Notes: generated from the sequence alone by a model not told the origin. Shown: positions 33,815 to 43,469, counted from the stretch's first letter. The stretch: 64,000 nt of DNA from Vibrio lentus (GCF_002875945.1 NZ_MCZK01000144.1:62184-126183); one strand, 5' to 3'. Made by a program: numbers and translations.

Positions 33815-34945
33815 TTATTCAGTAAGTGCTTCTTCTGTCTCTAAATCAAACAGGTGACACTGTGAAGTGTTGAAGTGAAGCATTGTCTCTTGTCCAGTTT
33901 CTGCCGTGCGATCTGCATCGAAAGGCACGCGAGCCACCAGCTTATCAGCACCCAATTTGAAGTAGAGATACAGCTCGTTACCCATAGACTCAACCACATC
34001 AAGCCTGTGCGTTTGAGTATTTACCTCAGATAAAGGCGCATCGTGATTAGCCAGTTGAATGTGTTCTGGGCGAACACCGAACCACACCCACTCACCCATC
34101 TTTTCACGAGCGACAATCTGCTTGTCTTGTGGCAGCGTCCAACGAGTACCACTTTCAGAGACCACGTTCATCACACCATCAATCTCATCCAATCTCACCT
34201 TGATAAGGTTCATGGCTGGCGAACCAATAAAGCCCGCGACAAACTTGTTTGCTGGGTATTGGTAAAGATTCATTGGCGTATCGACCTGCATGATCTCACC
34301 TTGATTCAATACACAGATGCGGTCGCCAAGAGTCATGGCTTCCACCTGATCGTGTGTCACGTAGATCATGGTGGCGTTCTGCCCTTCTTGCTTCAGGTTA
34401 TTGTGCAGCTGCGCAATGCTGACTCGTGTTGAAACACGCAGCTTTGCATCCAAGTTAGACAAAGGTTCATCAAACAGAAATACATCTGGCTTACGCACCA
34501 TCGCACGACCTAGGGCCACACGCTGCCTTTGACCCCCAGACATTTCACCCGGCTTGTTATTTAGCAGATGTTCGATATCCAACGTCTTGGCTGCGTCTTC
34601 AATACGTTCATTGATTTCATGCTTTGGCAGCTTTTGTTGCTTAAGGCCAAAAGCCATATTTTCATACACCGACATGTGCGGATAAAGCGCGTAGTTCTGA
34701 AACACCATTGAGATACCGCGATCTTTAGGTGGCAGCTCGTTCACACGCTTATCGCCAATGTAGACATCGCCTTCTGAGATATCTTCAAGGCCTGCGATCA
34801 TGCGAAGCGTGGTGGATTTTGCGCAGCCAGACGGCCCAACAAACACCATAAACTCACCTTCGCGAATATTAAGATCGACACCGTGCACGGCCTTAAAACC
34901 ATTTGGGTAGGTTTTTTCTACCCCTCTCAGTGTGACTTCAGCCAT
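33815..34945 (-). CDS. ABC importer ATPase, UgpC/MalK family
   Basis: 376 residues. Nucleotide-binding domain at 1-235 with Walker A at 37-45 (GPSGCAKST, alanine where most have glycine before the lysine), Q-loop FQNYALYPHMS, signature MSGGQ at 135-139, Walker B FLFDEPLSNLDA and H-loop VTHDQ. C-terminal OB-type regulatory domain, including FGVRPEHIQL. It is the last gene of the importer operon, after the PHP and HAD genes, and would drive the two permeases encoded upstream. Specificity depends on the binding protein. Confidence 0.9.
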   Translation of the reverse strand: MAEVTLRGVEKTYPNGFKAVHGVDLNIREGEFMVFVGPSGCAKSTTLRMIAGLEDISEGDVYIGDKRVNELPPKDRGISMVFQNYALYPHMSVYENMAFGLKQQKLPKHEINERIEDAAKTLDIEHLLNNKPGEMSGGQRQRVALGRAMVRKPDVFLFDEPLSNLDAKLRVSTRVSIAQLHNNLKQEGQNATMIYVTHDQVEAMTLGDRICVLNQGEIMQVDTPMNLYQYPANKFVAGFIGSPAMNLIKVRLDEIDGVMNVVSESGTRWTLPQDKQIVAREKMGEWVWFGVRPEHIQLANHDAPLSEVNTQTHRLDVVESMGNELYLYFKLGADKLVARVPFDADRTAETGQETMLHFNTSQCHLFDLETEEALTE

Positions 34946-35002
34946 AACCTGTCCTTAAATCAATTCGTTAAATACTATCTTTAGATTCTGTCGTTAAACG
35001 TT

Positions 35003-35737
35003 TTAGCCACGTTCTTGCAGTTGATTGAGCTCAAAATGAGCAACCGATGCGATGACCAGATCCGCCACTGGTTCTAACTCGCTGTGTTGCGCAGTGCCAG
35101 TCAGCACGCCAACATTACTTGCGCCTGCGTTGCGGCCAAATTCCATATCCGAAACCGTGTCACCAAACATGATCACTTCGTGTGGCTCAATACCACATTT
35201 TTCACAGAATGCATTGAGTAGTGCGGGCGCTGGCTTAGGTTCGATATCACCATCGGAGTAACCGACATAATCAAACATCTCGCTCAAACCAGATTGCTCT
35301 AAGGTGTAGATGGTTGAGTCTTTGGTGTCTGCGGTCGCGACACCTAAAATCATGCCCTGCTGCTTGAACAGACCCAGCTTTTCAGACACACCCGGTAGGG
35401 CTTCAATCCAGCTTGGATTCTCTTCCACTTCGTCATTGAAAGCGGCTTTGGTCATCTTAGTAAACTCAGCGAGCGAGACATTGGGTTGCAGCATTTTGAA
35501 CCATGCTGTCGCGGTATCTTCCACTGGGTTTGAAGCTAATAATCCATAGTTATCAACCACATCACCTTCCACGCCGATGGCCAAGAGTAACTCAGCAGGT
35601 GTGACAGTTTGATTACCTTGATGCTGGTCACTGAAGGATTTCACGCGGTCACAGGCACCACGAGAAACGTTAAGCCACATCTTGTGAAACTCTAACAATG
35701 TGCCGTCTTTATCAAATAACATCGCCTTAAACTTCAT
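35003..35737 (-). CDS. HAD-family phosphatase
   Basis: About 244 residues from ATG 35737 (a GTG is three bases earlier). HAD motifs: LFDKDGTLLEF (nucleophile Asp), GVATADTKDS, lysine in EPKPAPALL and MFGDTVSDMEFG. Four-helix cap domain between motifs I and II, as in phosphoglycolate phosphatases. It overlaps the end of the PHP gene by 11 bases, so the two are translationally coupled. In this context it may remove phosphate from the imported and hydrolysed substrate. Confidence 0.87.
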   Translation of the reverse strand: MKFKAMLFDKDGTLLEFHKMWLNVSRGACDRVKSFSDQHQGNQTVTPAELLLAIGVEGDVVDNYGLLASNPVEDTATAWFKMLQPNVSLAEFTKMTKAAFNDEVEENPSWIEALPGVSEKLGLFKQQGMILGVATADTKDSTIYTLEQSGLSEMFDYVGYSDGDIEPKPAPALLNAFCEKCGIEPHEVIMFGDTVSDMEFGRNAGASNVGVLTGTAQHSELEPVADLVIASVAHFELNQLQERG

Positions 35738-37238
35738 CACGGCTCATTCGCTCCATTAGTTCTCCCCAAGTACGCACTAGGGGTTGGTTAAATTCTGGTT
35801 GTTTGCCGTCGAATACGGCATTGATACAGCCTTCAAATTCATTCTCATTCGATGAAGATTGAGTGCTGTTCGATCCTGTTGAAAATTGAAGATCTCCACG
35901 ACGGATATCGACTCGACACCAACGGTAGCCCTCATCAACATGGATACTTGCCAGCTCATCACTTAAAGCGATTCGGTCTACAATCGCGCCATCCACCACG
36001 CACTCCGCGTAGTAAGGGTTTTCTGAGTCAGAGATTGCGATTCGGTATGTAAGAGTTTGTCCTTGAGAGTCGTTGCCCGGCAGCAAATCACCTAAGTTGA
36101 TGTCAAACTTCAGGCCACAGCGGCGCTCTAGGTAAACTTGCCCATTACGCAAACCAGACAAGATGCCTTCGCCGCTCAAGCCATGGCTGTATACGAAAGT
36201 TGATGGGTCACCGTAGATAGAAGGCTCATCCGATTTAGGATTACGTTCATGGGGCTCAAGGTGTGAATCACTGCCGCCAATCGCGGTAATGCGCTGTCCA
36301 CAGTTCCACATTTCATTGAGAACCAATAACGCCTCTTCGGTCGCTTTTGGCGAGGTCGACCATGTTGGGTCACAACACACTTCAAACGTAGACACTTGGC
36401 TTAGATCCACTTGCTCGTAATGCCAGTGCCACGGCTTCATCATCGGGTGATTAATGCCAAGGGAACTGTGTCCGCCATTGTGTCCACTTCTAGCTAAGCT
36501 CAATCCAGCTTCCATGGTCGCTTGGCTGCTGTGTTCAACGTTTCTGAGATCCAAAGACTTAACCGGCCCATGCACATTGAAGTGCCCAAGGTCGGTCGTG
36601 ACTTCTAACGCTGGTAGAAACAAGCACTGATTGGATACAGGCAGCTTAGGCTGGCAGATGTTGTGCTCAGTGAAAAAGAAGAAATCGAGCCCTTGTGATT
36701 CGACAATATCTTTAGCCGCTGCCAAGGTGTTATGGCCATCAGAAAGCTGAGTGTGGGCGTGTAAATCGCCACGATACCAGCGGGAATCAGAACTCAGCAT
36801 GTGGCTGTAATCGAACTCGATATAGTGATCAGTTGTGACCGTTGGGTTCAGTTCTAGCTCACTCTCAATTCCGTCAGTACCTAGCTCATTAGAATGATTA
36901 ACTAACTCATCAGAGCAAAGCACATCGACTTGATATTGCATCGCGCGCTCGGTGCGAAACTCACCTTCGAGATTGTAAAGTTCTAAGAACCACTCGCCCG
37001 ATGGAATGGCACCATCAATCGCGCCTAACCCGGAGTCTTGTTGTTGGATAGTGAGTGACTTGTGCGCCTTTTCAAACAGCACTTTGCCACGAAAAGCTTG
37101 ATTGGCATCATACGCAGCCGCGTACAAAAATCCTTTTTTCACCGTCGTGCCCGTAATCACTACGCTGTGAGAACCTGCTGGCACATCAAAGGGGATACGT
37201 ACTCTGCCAAACGGCAGCTCACCTTGAAATTGGGTCAT
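35727..37238 (-). CDS. PHP-domain metal-dependent phosphoesterase (CehA/McbA type)
   Basis: 503 residues. N-terminal beta-rich domain (about 1-145), PHP domain with metal ligands in YRGDLHAHTQLSDG (about 157-168), FFFTEHN, GINHPMM and IGGSDSH, then a C-terminal beta region. PHP proteins are phosphoesterases or amidohydrolases with two or three metals. No signal peptide is visible, so it acts in the cytoplasm on imported substrate. It lies within a Ugp-type importer operon in the place where E. coli has ugpQ, a glycerophosphodiesterase; a similar role is inferred. Confidence 0.82.
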   Translation of the reverse strand: MTQFQGELPFGRVRIPFDVPAGSHSVVITGTTVKKGFLYAAAYDANQAFRGKVLFEKAHKSLTIQQQDSGLGAIDGAIPSGEWFLELYNLEGEFRTERAMQYQVDVLCSDELVNHSNELGTDGIESELELNPTVTTDHYIEFDYSHMLSSDSRWYRGDLHAHTQLSDGHNTLAAAKDIVESQGLDFFFFTEHNICQPKLPVSNQCLFLPALEVTTDLGHFNVHGPVKSLDLRNVEHSSQATMEAGLSLARSGHNGGHSSLGINHPMMKPWHWHYEQVDLSQVSTFEVCCDPTWSTSPKATEEALLVLNEMWNCGQRITAIGGSDSHLEPHERNPKSDEPSIYGDPSTFVYSHGLSGEGILSGLRNGQVYLERRCGLKFDINLGDLLPGNDSQGQTLTYRIAISDSENPYYAECVVDGAIVDRIALSDELASIHVDEGYRWCRVDIRRGDLQFSTGSNSTQSSSNENEFEGCINAVFDGKQPEFNQPLVRTWGELMERMSRDEV

Positions 37239-37276
37239 TGTCTTCACCAAATTCGTCCTAATTGAAGGACTGGGTC

Positions 37277-37306
37277 AAAAAGAGGCCCACCCGAAAAGAT
37301 GGGCCT
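37277..37306 (-). terminator. Intra-operon terminator after the binding-protein gene
   Basis: On the minus strand AGGCCCA / TGGGCCT stem followed by TCTTTTT. It lies between the binding protein and the PHP gene and probably makes downstream expression lower than that of the receptor. Confidence 0.8.
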
Positions 37307-37320
37307 TTGTTGGTTCATCG

Positions 37321-37388
37321 TTCGCTATTAATAGCTATTCGCTGTTAACAACTATTCATTGCTAATCGCTCTTCGTTACTAATAGCCA
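37321..37388. repeat. Four degenerate 17-bp direct repeats after the binding-protein gene
   Basis: TTCGCTATTAATAGCTA, TTCGCTGTTAACAACTA, TTCATTGCTAATCGCTC and TTCGTTACTAATAGCCA in uninterrupted register, starting 20 bp from the stop codon. Confidence 0.8.
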
Positions 37389-37408
37389 AGAGCTAATCAC
37401 TTTACAGA

Positions 37409-38689
37409 TTAAGAACGATTCGCTCGGTCTAGTGCACGTTGTGCTTTCTTAGCCGCTTGTTTTAGCGCTTTGTCAGCAGGCACGTTTTGGATTTGAATCT
37501 GGTCTGCTGCCACCTTCAGAGCATCCATGATCTTACCGTTGGTAGGATCTAGGAAGTCTTTGGTCGCCGTGTTCGCTTGCTTCAAAGGAATCAAAGCTTG
37601 TGGGTTATCTTTAGTGAACGCTTGGTATTCTGGTACTTCAGAAACACTGTTACGCACTGGGATGTAACCCGTAAACATTGACCATGCTGCCGTGTTCTTC
37701 GCATTGGTGTAGAACTCAACAAACTCGAATGCACCTTTTGCTGCCGCTTCGTCTGTGCCTTTTGGCATCACGTAAACCAACGCACCCGCTTGTGGTGCAG
37801 AAGGGTTTGAACCCCAACCAGGCTGTGTAGTTGCTGAAAGCTTAGTGAAGTCCAAATCACCTTGGTCGCCCGATGAACCAGTGTAACCAAGTGCGTTATC
37901 CTTCATCACGTCATCAATGGTTTTGTACCAGTATTCCCAACCTTGACCGCCGTAGTGAATGCGCATGATTTGATCATCGTGGATCCACTTACGGAAGCTG
38001 TCCCACACCTCAACCCATTCAGCCGAGTCGATGAGCACTGTTTTGCCATCATCACTGATGATCTGCGCGCCGTTAGAGAAAGCCGCGTCAATCATGTTGT
38101 CTTGACCCCACATCGGCTCCCAGCCATAAAACGTCACTTTGCCTTTCTCATCACGCTGTGTGACTTTCTCAGCGACCTTAGCCACGCCTTGCCATGTGTT
38201 TAGGTCTTGCTCGGTAAAACCGTTGTCTGCCAATACCTGCTTGTTGTAGTAGAACACTTGAGTTGTACCGTAAGCAGGCAAGCCGATGATGGTGCCATCG
38301 TCCGCAGTCACTTGGTCTTTAAACGCGCCAATGAAATCAGAGAAGTTAAACTCTTCATCCATGAAAGCCGTTAGGTCGCGGCTCAAACCACGTCCGTGCA
38401 TCGCTTCCGCACGACCTGAATCTAACAACACAAGTTCAGGTGCCGTTTTAGATGCGAGGCCTGCTTGCAGCTTCTGGTAAGTTTCTGTGTAGTTACCTTG
38501 CAATGCTGGCTTCACCACATACTCATCTTGGCTCGCGTTGAACTCTTCGATGAGCTTAGTCATCATTTGCTGTGGCTTAGTACCACCGGAATACCAAAAG
38601 TTAACTTCGGTTGCGGCAAGAACACTGCTAGAGAACATAGACGCGCTTGCTGCGCCAGCACACACTAGTGCGAGAGTTTTTAATTTCAT
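37409..38689 (-). CDS. ABC extracellular binding protein, UgpB-like
   Basis: 426 residues, signal peptide to about residue 25 (SSSVLA-ATEV). SBP family 1 fold: VNFWYSGGTKPQQMMTKLIEEFN (outline), GLPAYGTTQVFYYNKQVL, GALVYVMPKG, FTGYIPVRNSV, all close to UgpB and other sugar or sugar-phosphate receptors. Periplasmic. It follows the two permease genes by six bases. Tryptophan- and aromatic-rich segments (WEYWYKT) suggest stacking against a ring or glycerol-like ligand. Confidence 0.87.
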   Translation of the reverse strand: MKLKTLALVCAGAASASMFSSSVLAATEVNFWYSGGTKPQQMMTKLIEEFNASQDEYVVKPALQGNYTETYQKLQAGLASKTAPELVLLDSGRAEAMHGRGLSRDLTAFMDEEFNFSDFIGAFKDQVTADDGTIIGLPAYGTTQVFYYNKQVLADNGFTEQDLNTWQGVAKVAEKVTQRDEKGKVTFYGWEPMWGQDNMIDAAFSNGAQIISDDGKTVLIDSAEWVEVWDSFRKWIHDDQIMRIHYGGQGWEYWYKTIDDVMKDNALGYTGSSGDQGDLDFTKLSATTQPGWGSNPSAPQAGALVYVMPKGTDEAAAKGAFEFVEFYTNAKNTAAWSMFTGYIPVRNSVSEVPEYQAFTKDNPQALIPLKQANTATKDFLDPTNGKIMDALKVAADQIQIQNVPADKALKQAAKKAQRALDRANRS

Positions 38690-38695
38690 TTCCGT

Positions 38696-39643
38696 TTACT
38701 CTTTTACGCCGTTATCGGCGATACCTGAAAGAATCGTCTTTTGACAAATGACGAATAGAATTAACAAAGGCAATACTGCAATGGTGCTCGCCGCCATGAT
38801 TTGCGACCAGTTCAACCCATAGTTACCTTCGGCAATAAAGTAGTGACGAATACCAGTAGCGATCAGGTTTAAATCCTGAGTTGTTATCACTAGGCTCGGC
38901 CACATGTAGCTGTTGTAATTGGTAATAAAAGTGATGAGGAACAGTGTTGCGACTGCTGCTCGGCATTGCGGTAAGATGATTGCCCATAAGATCTTGAGCT
39001 CACCTGCACCATCAATTCGTGCCGCTTCAATCAGCGACGGATGCACCTTGATAAACACTTGGCGCAGATAGAACACACCGAAAACCGACGCCGCATTCGA
39101 CGCAACTAAGCCCATGTGAGAGTCCAACAAACCCAGTTTTGCCAAGGTGATGTAAGACGGAATGTAAGTCACTGCGCCCGGCAGCATGTAACAGCCCATC
39201 ACGATGAAATAGAGCACCGTCTTCGAGCGAAACTTCAGCTGAGTCAGCGCGTATGCAAACATCGCCGAATTCACAATCACCAACAAGGTGGTGAACAAAG
39301 CCACACTAAAGCTGTTGAAGATGTACAAGCCAAACGGCGCGCTGTGAAAGGTTTCGACAAAGGTCTCCCAGCGAAACTGCTCTGGAATCAAATCCAGCGG
39401 GTTAGCAAAAATCTCATCATTGGTTTTCAGCGAACCAGACAACATCCATAAGAACGGGAACACCATGATGGTTCCGCAGGTTGCCAAGAACAGGTGCTTA
39501 GCCAGTGCGATAAACGAGCGGCGATCCACTGAGGTTTTCTTTGAGACAATCTCTGATTTGGTCGCTTTCATTTGGGCTGTGACTTTAGATTCAGCCACTC
39601 TTTGATTTAAGACTTGATTGGCATCCAATACTTGCGTGGTCAT
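38696..39643 (-). CDS. ABC permease, UgpE/MalG type
   Basis: 315 residues, six helices with an extended cytoplasmic N-terminus of about 50. EAA loop: EAARIDGAGELKILWAIILP. AAGGAC seven bases before the ATG. Partner of the upstream UgpA-type permease, 23 bp away. Confidence 0.9.
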   Translation of the reverse strand: MTTQVLDANQVLNQRVAESKVTAQMKATKSEIVSKKTSVDRRSFIALAKHLFLATCGTIMVFPFLWMLSGSLKTNDEIFANPLDLIPEQFRWETFVETFHSAPFGLYIFNSFSVALFTTLLVIVNSAMFAYALTQLKFRSKTVLYFIVMGCYMLPGAVTYIPSYITLAKLGLLDSHMGLVASNAASVFGVFYLRQVFIKVHPSLIEAARIDGAGELKILWAIILPQCRAAVATLFLITFITNYNSYMWPSLVITTQDLNLIATGIRHYFIAEGNYGLNWSQIMAASTIAVLPLLILFVICQKTILSGIADNGVKE

Positions 39644-39666
39644 AATTCTGTCCTTTCAAAAATCGA

Positions 39667-40551
39667 CTAGTAGTACACCCAGCGCTTGCCGATGTAGGTA
39701 TTAATAAGTGCCAGCAATCCGGTAATCAGGAATATCACTAACGATGTCGCGGCCGCAGGTCCCATTTCGTAACGTTCAAACGCCTGTTGGTAGAACAAGT
39801 ACAACAAGGTACGAGTCTCACCGCCCGGCCCGCCTTGCGTTAGGATCTGGAACTGATCGAACGCCTGCATTGCCGTGATAATGTTGACCACCACTAAGAA
39901 GAATGTAGTGGGTGAAATCAGCGGCAGCGTTATCTTCAAAAAGCGCGTTAAACTGCTGCAACCATCAATCAAAGAGGCCTCATACAGTGACTCTGGAATC
40001 TTATTAAGCGCACTAATGTAAAACAGCATCGTCCAACCAATCGCTTGCCACACCGTCACGATAATCACCGCAACCAAGGCCGTGTTTCCGTTTTCTAACC
40101 ATGGAATCGCGCTAAACCCTGCCGACTCCAATAGGTGATTGACCAAGCCCGATTTCGTTTCAAAAACCCAAGACCAAACAATCGACACAGCAACGGTTGG
40201 CGTAATCCAAGGGGAGAAGATCACCGCACGATAAAACTGGCTGCCCTTGAAGTTTTTGTGCAGCAACATCGCAAACACGAGTCCAAGAATGATGGTTGGA
40301 ATCACCACACCGACCGAGAACCAAAACGTATTGAGCACCGCTTGAATGAACTCGTAGTCCTCAACCATGTACTCGTAATTTTCTAAACCGATGAACGAAT
40401 AATCTGGCGAGATGTAATCCCAATCGGTGAAGCTGATATAAATTGAATAACCAAATGGTACGAGCCAAAAAGTAAACAGTGGCACCAACAACGGTGCGGT
40501 AAATAACAGTACCTTTAAGCGGTTTTTCATTGGTTGTGAGAAAGCACTCAT
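39667..40551 (-). CDS. ABC permease, UgpA/MalF type
   Basis: 294 residues, six helices, EAA loop EASLIDGCSSLTRFLKITLP, ending NTYIGKRWVYY. First gene of the importer operon; GAGG five bases before the ATG. A CTGTCATAAAA element, half of a PhoB box, lies 46 bp upstream. Confidence 0.9.
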   Translation of the reverse strand: MSAFSQPMKNRLKVLLFTAPLLVPLFTFWLVPFGYSIYISFTDWDYISPDYSFIGLENYEYMVEDYEFIQAVLNTFWFSVGVVIPTIILGLVFAMLLHKNFKGSQFYRAVIFSPWITPTVAVSIVWSWVFETKSGLVNHLLESAGFSAIPWLENGNTALVAVIIVTVWQAIGWTMLFYISALNKIPESLYEASLIDGCSSLTRFLKITLPLISPTTFFLVVVNIITAMQAFDQFQILTQGGPGGETRTLLYLFYQQAFERYEMGPAAATSLVIFLITGLLALINTYIGKRWVYY

Positions 40552-40596
40552 GGTGACCTCGTCCTTATTTGTATGCGGTTAAACTAAGTGTTTTTT

Positions 40597-40603
40597 ATGA
40601 CAG
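40597..40603 (-). promoter_or_regulatory. PhoB half-site before the importer operon
   Basis: On the minus strand CTGTCAT followed by AAAA, the form of one Pho-box repeat. The second repeat is not recognisable (AACACTT), so phosphate control is only suggested. Confidence 0.3.
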
Positions 40604-40653
40604 GTTAGTAAGAGCGTCCTTCATTTTTTTTATGGCTACCCATAAGAAAATCT

Positions 40654-41538
40654 TTACTCCAGTTCACCGTCTTCCATCTGGTGATAGAGCCAATCGCAGA
40701 AGAAATTCACCTTGGCGCTGCGACTGTGTTTGGTAATCAAGTAGTGGGCAGACTCGGCAGGCATCGACGAATCACTTGCCAGTACAAGGTCGTTTTTCTT
40801 TAGCAACTCTGACACAGCGAGAGAACGTACCAATAACATCCCAATGCCATGCTTGACCGCCTCCAAGGCGTGCAGAGAGTTACTCACTTCGAGCAGAACT
40901 TTCGGTAAAGTCATCTCGAACTGGTTATGACTGAGCCATTGCAACCAGTTCTCTCGGTAGCCTTTTACCTGAACCGTTGGCAGGGCAGCGAAGTCGGGCT
41001 TGCTAAGTAGTTCTTGATGGTCGGCTTTGAATTGAGGGCTGCACACCAACTGCCAATGTTCTTGAAACAGTCGCTCACAATGGGTGTCTTCGCTTTCGAC
41101 CTTGCCGTTGGTCAGTTCGATATCAACATTCTGACAAGGGGTGGTTGATGGCCAGTCCACCAGCTGAATATCGAGCCTGATAAAAGGGTATTTTTGATAA
41201 AAGGATGGCAGGCGAGGTAACAGCCAGTTATGGCAAAAGGTGTGATTAACGCGCAGGCTCAACACGTCGGTTTCTTTTTCCCCGAACAGGATTTGAGTCT
41301 GCAATTTCAGGTGAGCGAGTGAGCCCGCCACAATCGGTTGATAATGTTGAGCCGAAGAGGTCAGCTTTACGCCTTTAGAGCTGCGTTCAAACAGGGTGGT
41401 ATCGAGAAAGGTTTCTAAACTTTTGAGCTGCTGACTCACCGCAGCTTGAGTAACACAAAGCTCTCGGGCAGCCGCGCCAATGGAACCAAGACGAGCAACA
41501 GCTTCGAACGCAACAAGAGCGCGTAGAGGGGGTAACAT
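40654..41538 (-). CDS. LysR-family regulator (GcvA/AmpR-like)
   Basis: 294 residues from ATG 41538 with AGGTG upstream; a TTG 13 codons earlier is less likely. MLPPLRALVAFEAVARLGSIGAAA and CVTQAAVSQQLKSLE form the HTH of the GcvA branch, with FERSSKGVKLT. It is transcribed in the same direction as and 102 bp before the importer operon, so it may control it, or the convergent-side binding protein. Confidence 0.88.
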   Translation of the reverse strand: MLPPLRALVAFEAVARLGSIGAAARELCVTQAAVSQQLKSLETFLDTTLFERSSKGVKLTSSAQHYQPIVAGSLAHLKLQTQILFGEKETDVLSLRVNHTFCHNWLLPRLPSFYQKYPFIRLDIQLVDWPSTTPCQNVDIELTNGKVESEDTHCERLFQEHWQLVCSPQFKADHQELLSKPDFAALPTVQVKGYRENWLQWLSHNQFEMTLPKVLLEVSNSLHALEAVKHGIGMLLVRSLAVSELLKKNDLVLASDSSMPAESAHYLITKHSRSAKVNFFCDWLYHQMEDGELE

Positions 41539-41620
41539 GGCTTCACCTGATTGAAATAAAAGTGAAAAATACTTCAATCAGGTTTCAGTTTTTTGCGGTT
41601 CCAGTTACAGATTAATGACG

Positions 41621-41659
41621 AAAGGACATTGATCAGATATTTATGATCAACGTCCCTTT
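41621..41659. terminator. Long hairpin between the peptide-binding protein and LysR genes
   Basis: AAAGGACATTGATCA (41621-41635) pairs with TGATCAACGTCCCTTT (41644-41659) with G-T pairs; short T-rich tail. Likely terminates the binding-protein transcript. Confidence 0.65.
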
Positions 41660-41699
41660 TCTTCTATTTCTTATTTCTATTGATATGTCAGAGGCTCAA

Positions 41700-43325
41700 T
41701 TACTCAGTGATGTAGAGATCCTTAGAATAGATGCGCCCTTCCACGTTGTTCTTCGCAAAGCCACCAACACTTGGTCGCACTAGGCGAGCCTGCATGTAGT
41801 AATAAATTGGCGCGATAGGCATATCTTCAGCCAGTAACTGTTCCGCTTGGTCATAGAAACCTTGGCGATCTTGTTCACTGGTTGCGGCCAATGCGTTGTC
41901 CATTGCTGTGTCGTATTTGTCGTTGTTGTAGCGCGCAAAGTTACCGGAAGATTCAGAACGCAGTAGGCTCAAGAATGTCGACGCTTCATTGTAATCACCA
42001 CACCAAGAAGCCCGCATCACATCAAAATCACCTTGGCGACGTGATACTAGGTAAGATTTCCACTCTTGGTTTTCTAGCTCAACTTGCGCGCCTAGATTAC
42101 CTTTCAGCATGGAAGCAATCGCCACTGCAATCGACTTGTTCGATTCACTGGTGTTGTAAAGCAATTTGAAATCCAACGGATTAGCCGCATCGTAGCCCGC
42201 TTCTTTCAGCAGTTCTTTGGCCTTTTGGTCACGCTCCTTTTGAGTCCATGTGCTGTATTCAGGCTGTGTCGCATCAAAACCAGCCGTGTACTCATGAGCA
42301 AAGGTATAAGCAGGCAAGTTACCCACCTGAGTAACACCATTGGTGATAACGTCACGCATCATGGAATAAGAGACGGCTTTACGCACTCGCGCGTCATCAA
42401 ACGGTGGTCGCGTGGTATTAAACGCGTAGTAGTAAGTACACAGCAAAGGCACCGCGGTAAACGCATCTTGGTATTTGGCTTTAAGTTGTTGCGCCATGTG
42501 TGTCGGCACATCAGACGTGATATCAACCTCGCCCACCGCGTAACGGTTGATCGAGGCATTCTGGTTCTCGAACGGAATGTAAGTCACTTCAGTTAAGTGC
42601 GTATCTGCGTTGTCCCAATATTTCGGGTTCTTCTTCAGTTCAATGCGCTCGTTAACCACCCACTCATCCAGCACAAACGCGCCATTCCCCACAAACTGCT
42701 TAGGATCGCTCCACGGCTTGTCGCTGTTTTCTAGCGTTGCCTTATGAACTGGCATCATTGAGGTGTGGCCCGTCATCGCCACAAAGTAAGGCACTTTACT
42801 ATCGAGTTCGAACTTCACCGTGTGCTTGTCGACGGCAGAGATACCTAACTCTTCAACGGGCTTCTTGCCTTCAGCTACGTCAGCAATGTTGTTGATTTGA
42901 GTAAGCTTAAGATACCAAACATTCGGCGAAGCGAGTTTCGGGTCGACCGCTCGTCTTATCGCATACACGAAATCATCGGCAGTCACAGGATCGCCATTCG
43001 ACCATTGAGCATCTTTACGCAGGTGGAATACAAACGTCTGGTTGTCTTCGGTTTCCCAAGATTCCGCAACACCTGGAGTGATGTTGCCATCGCGATCTTG
43101 AATCACTAAACCTTCAAATAGGTCGCGTAGAATGTGCATTTCAGGCAAGCCTTCTGCCTTCGCCGGATCGAGTGTCGCAGCTTCCGCATCATTAGCACGC
43201 ACCAAGTGTTGCTCTTTCGCCAGAGAAGTTCCGGCAGGCAATGTGTCAGCAACGGCAGTCACTGAGATAAAAGGGGTCAATAAAGATGAAATGATTAAAG
43301 CCGTTGAATGTTTCTTAAAATCCAT
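41700..43325 (-). CDS. Oligopeptide/murein-peptide ABC binding protein (OppA/MppA type)
   Basis: 541 residues with a signal peptide ending near VTAVA-D. SBP family 5: LVRANDAEAATLDPAKAEG, LFEGLVIQDRDG, WSNGDPVTADDFVYAIRR and YYYMQARLVRP match OppA and MppA. It binds peptides in the periplasm for an Opp permease encoded elsewhere. It is divergent from mpaA, whose product trims murein tripeptide, so MppA-like binding of L-Ala-gamma-D-Glu-DAP is plausible but not shown. Confidence 0.87.
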   Translation of the reverse strand: MDFKKHSTALIISSLLTPFISVTAVADTLPAGTSLAKEQHLVRANDAEAATLDPAKAEGLPEMHILRDLFEGLVIQDRDGNITPGVAESWETEDNQTFVFHLRKDAQWSNGDPVTADDFVYAIRRAVDPKLASPNVWYLKLTQINNIADVAEGKKPVEELGISAVDKHTVKFELDSKVPYFVAMTGHTSMMPVHKATLENSDKPWSDPKQFVGNGAFVLDEWVVNERIELKKNPKYWDNADTHLTEVTYIPFENQNASINRYAVGEVDITSDVPTHMAQQLKAKYQDAFTAVPLLCTYYYAFNTTRPPFDDARVRKAVSYSMMRDVITNGVTQVGNLPAYTFAHEYTAGFDATQPEYSTWTQKERDQKAKELLKEAGYDAANPLDFKLLYNTSESNKSIAVAIASMLKGNLGAQVELENQEWKSYLVSRRQGDFDVMRASWCGDYNEASTFLSLLRSESSGNFARYNNDKYDTAMDNALAATSEQDRQGFYDQAEQLLAEDMPIAPIYYYMQARLVRPSVGGFAKNNVEGRIYSKDLYITE

Positions 43326-43469
43326 GTTTTTTTGCTCTCCTAGCCTATCTTTGAAGCAAGTAATAAAATTAACAATGCGACGGTTGACGAGTTTTAATGC
43401 TTTAGTTTATTTAAGTAGATTTGTTTAATCGTCAATACTTGATAGTACTTGATCAATCTGGAGATAAAG

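Noticed and set aside
40578..40603. Complete Pho box before the importer operon
   Set aside because: Only one CTGTCAT repeat is recognisable; kept as a low-confidence half-site.
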